From the NCBI GenBank assembly GCA_016649625.1, contig JAENXI010000007.1, positions 1-15,213 of the forward strand: a DNA stretch of 15,213 bases, read 5' to 3'. The position numbers and the translations under genes are program-made. Shown here piece by piece: positions 13,144-15,213 of the stretch. This DNA comes from Candidatus Bathyarchaeota archaeon (GTDB lineage Archaea; Thermoproteota; Bathyarchaeia; Bathyarchaeales; Bathycorpusculaceae). Every line of letters begins with the position of its first letter. Position 1 is the first letter of the stretch. Below the pieces are notes generated by a model that was not told the DNA's origin, did no database searches, and saw only the letters and a program-made list of their open reading frames with translations.

Positions 13144-14180
13144 ATAGTAAGAACTAATCCTCCCTGGGCTATCAATCGAGAACGTCTAATAAAAGCAGAG
13201 GGTGAAACTGATCCTTCATATGGTCATAAACCCTCCGAGAGGCCATCAGATCAATATTTACGCTATGGAACAATAAATCTTGATAAAACTGCTGGCCCTA
13301 CTAGCCACGAAGTTGCAGCCTGGGTAAAAAGAATCATGCAGCTGAAAACTATTGGTCATGGTGGGACTCTAGAGGCTTAACGCAATTAAGCCAGAGAAAT
13401 CCCAAAGTGACTGGAGTATTGCCGATTACATTAGGGGACTCTACAAAGGTTGTTCAGGCTCTATTGAAGAGTGGAAAAGAATACGTTTGCATTATGAAAC
13501 TTCATGGTGAAGCCAACGAAGAAAACATCAAAGATCTTATGGTGGAGTTTGAAGATCAGATATATCAAAAACCACCTCTAAGGTCTGCAGTTAAACGACA
13601 GTTGCGAACTCGTCGAATTTACTATCTTGATTTCATTGAAAAAGATGGTAGAAATGTTCTTTTTAGAACCGCATGTGAAGCTGGCACCTACATTCGTAAA
13701 CTTTGTTATGATATTGGAGAAATTTTAGGATGCGGAGCTCATATGCAAGAATTACGTAGGACTCGAGCAGGACCCTTTAGTGAAAATCAAAGTAGTTTTG
13801 TTACTCTGCATAAAGTAGCCTATTGGTTTGCAGAATGGGTAGAACAAAAGGATGTCAAGATCTTACAACGTTTTATTCAACCAATGGAAAGTGCTTTAGA
13901 TTTAACTCCCAAAATAGTGGTTAGAGATTCGGCGGTTGATGCTTTATGTCATGGTGCTTACTTAACTGCTCCAGGTGTATTATCTCTTGATTCGGGTATT
14001 GAAAAAGACAGTCTTTTAGCAATTTTCTCTTTGAAAGGAGAGGCAATTGCATTGGCAAAATCTCTTCATTCAACAGAAAACATCCTAGATATGGATCATG
14101 GTTCAGTAGCGACTCTAAATAGAGTTCTGATGCCAAGGGGTTTATACCCTAGAGTTTGGAGAAGCGGTACTTCAAAATGA
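13144..14180 (+). CDS. cbf5: tRNA/rRNA pseudouridine synthase Cbf5 (dyskerin/TruB type), interrupted by an intron
   Basis: Catalytic subunit of archaeal H/ACA RNPs, making pseudouridine in rRNA and tRNA. Exon 1 (13144-13372) gives YGTINLDKTAGPTSHEV and VKRIMQLKTIGHGGTL; exon 2 (13399-14180) resumes with PKVTGVLP. After removing 13373-13398 the junction codon is GAT, the catalytic Asp (D77), restoring GTLDPKVTGVLP, and the product is 336 aa, normal for Cbf5. Later landmarks are RTRRIYYLDF, AGTYIRKLCYDIG and a C-terminal PUA domain (about 255-335). Unspliced RNA stops three residues after GTL. No ATG, GTG or TTG exists in frame before residue 65, so ATA at 13144 (or ATT at 13138) is the likely start. 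The 3' end overlaps the methyltransferase start (ATGA). Confidence 0.93.
13373..13398 (+). other. 26-nt archaeal bulge-helix-bulge intron in cbf5
   Basis: The RNA folds as a canonical hBHBh' substrate of the tRNA splicing endonuclease. The outer helix is TGGGA (13362-13366) with TCCCA (13400-13404). The central 4-bp helix is CTCT (13367-13370) with AGAG (13393-13396). The two 3-nt bulges are AGA (13371-13373) and AAA (13397-13399). The inner helix is GGCTTAA (13374-13380) with TTAAGCC (13386-13392), and the loop is CGCAA. Cutting after the second base of each bulge removes 26 nt, not a multiple of 3, and joins G to AT to make the catalytic Asp codon. cbf5 introns of this kind are known from Crenarchaeota; this one is very short. 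Confidence 0.93.
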
Positions 14181-14794
14181 GAAGTACCGAACAATCTACC
14201 GAACACTACTTCTCATCAGATCCAAAATCAAGATTTACATTTTCTTTGTTCTCTGCTATCTTACGAGGACGTGATTTCAAATTTTCTACTAGTTCGAGCG
14301 TGTTTTCTAAAAAACGAATTGATTTGGGAACCAGATTGCTGATTGAAAAAATGATTCTACCTGCAGAAGGTTTGATTTTAGATTTAGGATGTGGATATGG
14401 TGCTGTTGGGATAGTAGCCGCTTCAACTAATCCAAAATTACAAATAATTATGACCGATGTTAATGTTCGTGCTGTAGCTTTGGCAAGAACTAACCTCAAA
14501 AAAAATAGAGCATTTAATGCAAAAGTTAGATTGGGGTACTTATATGAACCTGTGGAGGACTTAATCTTTAATTGTATTCTATTAAATCCTCCAGTTAGTG
14601 CAGGAATGGACCTCGTAAAAAAAATGATACTTGGAGCCCCAGAAGTATTAGCAACTGGAGGATCCTTTCAGATGGTTATTAGGTCTAAGATTAGTGGAAA
14701 AACACTACCTAGAATTTTTAATGAAGCCTTTGGAAATTGTTCTATTCTTTCTAGAGGATCTGGTTATCGAATATTAAAAGGAGAAATCAAATAG
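14177..14794 (+). CDS. RsmC-like class I SAM methyltransferase (MTS domain)
   Basis: A 205-aa Rossmann-fold methyltransferase, probably acting on guanine N2 in rRNA or tRNA. Motif I is LILDLGCGYGAVGI (about residues 64-77), the acidic end of strand 2 is MTDVNVRAVALA, and motif IV is LLNPPVSAG, the NPP form seen in N2-guanine and N6-adenine methyltransferases. The N-terminus (EHYFSSDPKSRFTFS, RGRDFKFSTSSSVFSKKRIDLGTRLLIE) matches single-domain RsmC-like proteins, which lack the extra N-terminal domain of E. coli RsmC. The ATG at 14177 overlaps the cbf5 stop, so translation is coupled; a TTG at 14156 would add 7 residues. Membership in an rRNA-modification operon fits an rRNA target, though this is inference. 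Confidence 0.9.
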   Translation: MRSTEQSTEHYFSSDPKSRFTFSLFSAILRGRDFKFSTSSSVFSKKRIDLGTRLLIEKMILPAEGLILDLGCGYGAVGIVAASTNPKLQIIMTDVNVRAVALARTNLKKNRAFNAKVRLGYLYEPVEDLIFNCILLNPPVSAGMDLVKKMILGAPEVLATGGSFQMVIRSKISGKTLPRIFNEAFGNCSILSRGSGYRILKGEIK

Positions 14795-14868
14795 TACCTA
14801 TAACAATGTAAAACGCTTATCCATATGAAAAAACTATAATAAAAACCACTAATTATGATTTAATACTA

Positions 14869-14899
14869 AGCCGGGGTCTCCTAGTCTGGTATAGTAGCG
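14869..14899 (+). other. tRNA 5'-half-like sequence next to the integrase
   Basis: AGCCGGGG at 14869-14876, then TCTCCTAG and TCTGGTA, look like an acceptor strand, U8, A14-G15 and G18-G19 of an archaeal tRNA. A TATA-like CTATAATAAA (about 14834-14843) stands at the right distance for a tRNA promoter. However, the D stem is imperfect (at best 3 of 4 pairs), and no anticodon arm, T arm (GGTTCAAATCC type) or CCCCGGC 3' strand follows within the window. It could be a tRNA fragment left at an att site, a degraded tRNA, a tRNA with a long interruption, or chance. Confidence 0.3.
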
Positions 14900-14926
14900 T
14901 TTAAAGGGGTACTATACTCTTAAATA
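14889..14926 (+). promoter_or_regulatory. Inverted repeat plus TATA box upstream of the integrase gene
   Basis: GTATAGTA (14889-14896) and TACTATAC (14910-14917) are perfect 8-bp inverted arms around a 13-nt spacer. Directly after them CTTAAATA (14919-14926) is a good TATA box, predicting initiation near 14948-14958, so the integrase message may be leaderless. The repeat is placed where a regulator could compete with TFB/TBP; it also has the arm-spacer-arm shape of a recombinase core site. The sequence alone cannot separate these two. Confidence 0.5.
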
Positions 14927-14957
14927 TTGGTTTACGCTTTGGGTACTCGAGAGAATT

Positions 14958-15213
14958 ATGAGGAAATGGGAGTCTTTTCTCAAAGTTTCCAACTGGGGCA
15001 GTCAATACGAGAGCGTTAGCAATTTTTTAGGTCACTATAAACGTCGTCTTGGAAGTGAGAGAACAAAAGACCAGATCTGCGATAATCTCATGGCTTTTTG
15101 TGATTATGCAAAGAAAAATCCAGATGAACTTATAGAGTTGGATAAAGATTCTGCTTCAAGGCTTTTGCAGCGCTATGTTGACTCGTTAGCTGATAGAGAC
15201 TATAGTATCAGAA
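14958..15213 (+). CDS. Tyrosine recombinase/integrase, N-terminal part (runs off the window)
   Basis: The reading frame is open from the ATG at 14958 to the window end (85 codons); no other start exists between a stop at 14895 and this ATG. The peptide has the core-binding (SAM-like) pattern of phage/Xer integrases: VSNFLGHYKRRLGSERTKDQ, then NLMAFCDYAKKNPDELIELDKDSASRLLQRYVDSLADR. The catalytic R-K-H-R-H-Y domain would lie beyond the edge and cannot be checked. It is preceded by its own TATA box with an inverted repeat and a tRNA-like sequence, which suggests the left end of an integrated element rather than a housekeeping Xer gene, though a chromosomal XerA-like role remains possible. Confidence 0.8.
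   Translation, partial: MRKWESFLKVSNWGSQYESVSNFLGHYKRRLGSERTKDQICDNLMAFCDYAKKNPDELIELDKDSASRLLQRYVDSLADRDYSIR

Noticed and set aside
13407..14180. A stand-alone 257-aa pseudouridine synthase starting at GTG 13407.
   Set aside because: The GTG is the Val codon of PKVTGVLP; the true gene starts about 260 bp earlier and is joined by splicing. Taken alone the frame lacks the catalytic Asp.
13144..14180. cbf5 as a simple frameshift pseudogene.
   Set aside because: The 26-nt insert is exactly delimited by a canonical BHB motif and restores conserved residues on removal, which random damage would not do.
14870..14957. A complete functional tRNA gene.
   Set aside because: No T arm, anticodon arm or matching acceptor 3' strand within the remaining 340 bases; the D stem is imperfect.
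1..15213. CRISPR arrays, insertion sequences, rRNA genes.
   Set aside because: No regularly spaced repeats, transposase motifs or rRNA-like GC-rich blocks were seen anywhere in the window.

Overview
This window reads as chromosomal DNA of an AT-rich archaeon of the TACK side of the tree; I lean towards a Bathyarchaeia-like lineage. The reasons are ribosomal protein L14e next to a Cbf5-type pseudouridine synthase, a short archaeal-type PurA, an HTH_10 (bacterio-opsin-activator type) regulator, TATA-box promoters, GGAGG/GGTGA ribosome binding sites, and a bulge-helix-bulge (BHB) intron inside cbf5, a trait known mainly from Crenarchaeota and relatives. The lineage call is inference; the archaeal call is solid.

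Layout: (1) 1-1187: a 46-aa CxxC-x17-CxxC zinc protein, then a poorly understood stretch with a canonical TATA box, a GC-rich foldable element (546-628) and a small hypothetical ORF. (2) 1188-3950, minus strand: an iron module, a DtxR/IdeR-type repressor with a FeoA/SH3 tail followed by feoB, preceded by two iron-box-like palindromes flanking the promoter. (3) 4105-6513, minus: hybrid-cluster protein hcp, and upstream of it an HTH_10 regulator gene that can be read through its whole expected length only by changing frame about three times, so probably a pseudogene or a stretch of sequence errors. (4) 6574-8759, minus: a membrane-anchored HtrA-like protease and purA. (5) 8815-9641, minus: a compact operon of a YkgJ-like Cys-cluster protein, a 79-aa unknown and a 47-aa Cys protein. 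(6) 9802-11104, minus: an MJ0936/YfcE-type phosphoesterase and an Lrp/AsnC-type regulator, the latter divergent from (7) 11255-12628, plus: an M20 metallopeptidase. (8) 12801-14794, plus: rpl14e, cbf5 and an RsmC-like methyltransferase, a ribosome and RNA-modification cluster. (9) 14869-15213: a tRNA-5'-half-like sequence, an 8-bp inverted repeat, a TATA box and the start of a tyrosine-recombinase integrase running off the window, perhaps the edge of an integrated element.

The strongest discovery is the 26-nt cbf5 intron at 13373-13398. It forms a textbook BHB motif, and its removal restores the catalytic GTLDP motif; it splits the codon of the catalytic aspartate itself. The same gene also lacks any ATG/GTG/TTG start in frame and appears to begin at ATA (or ATT) behind a good Shine-Dalgarno. 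The second is the multiply frameshifted HTH_10 gene next to hcp, and the third is the integrase/tRNA-like junction at the right edge.
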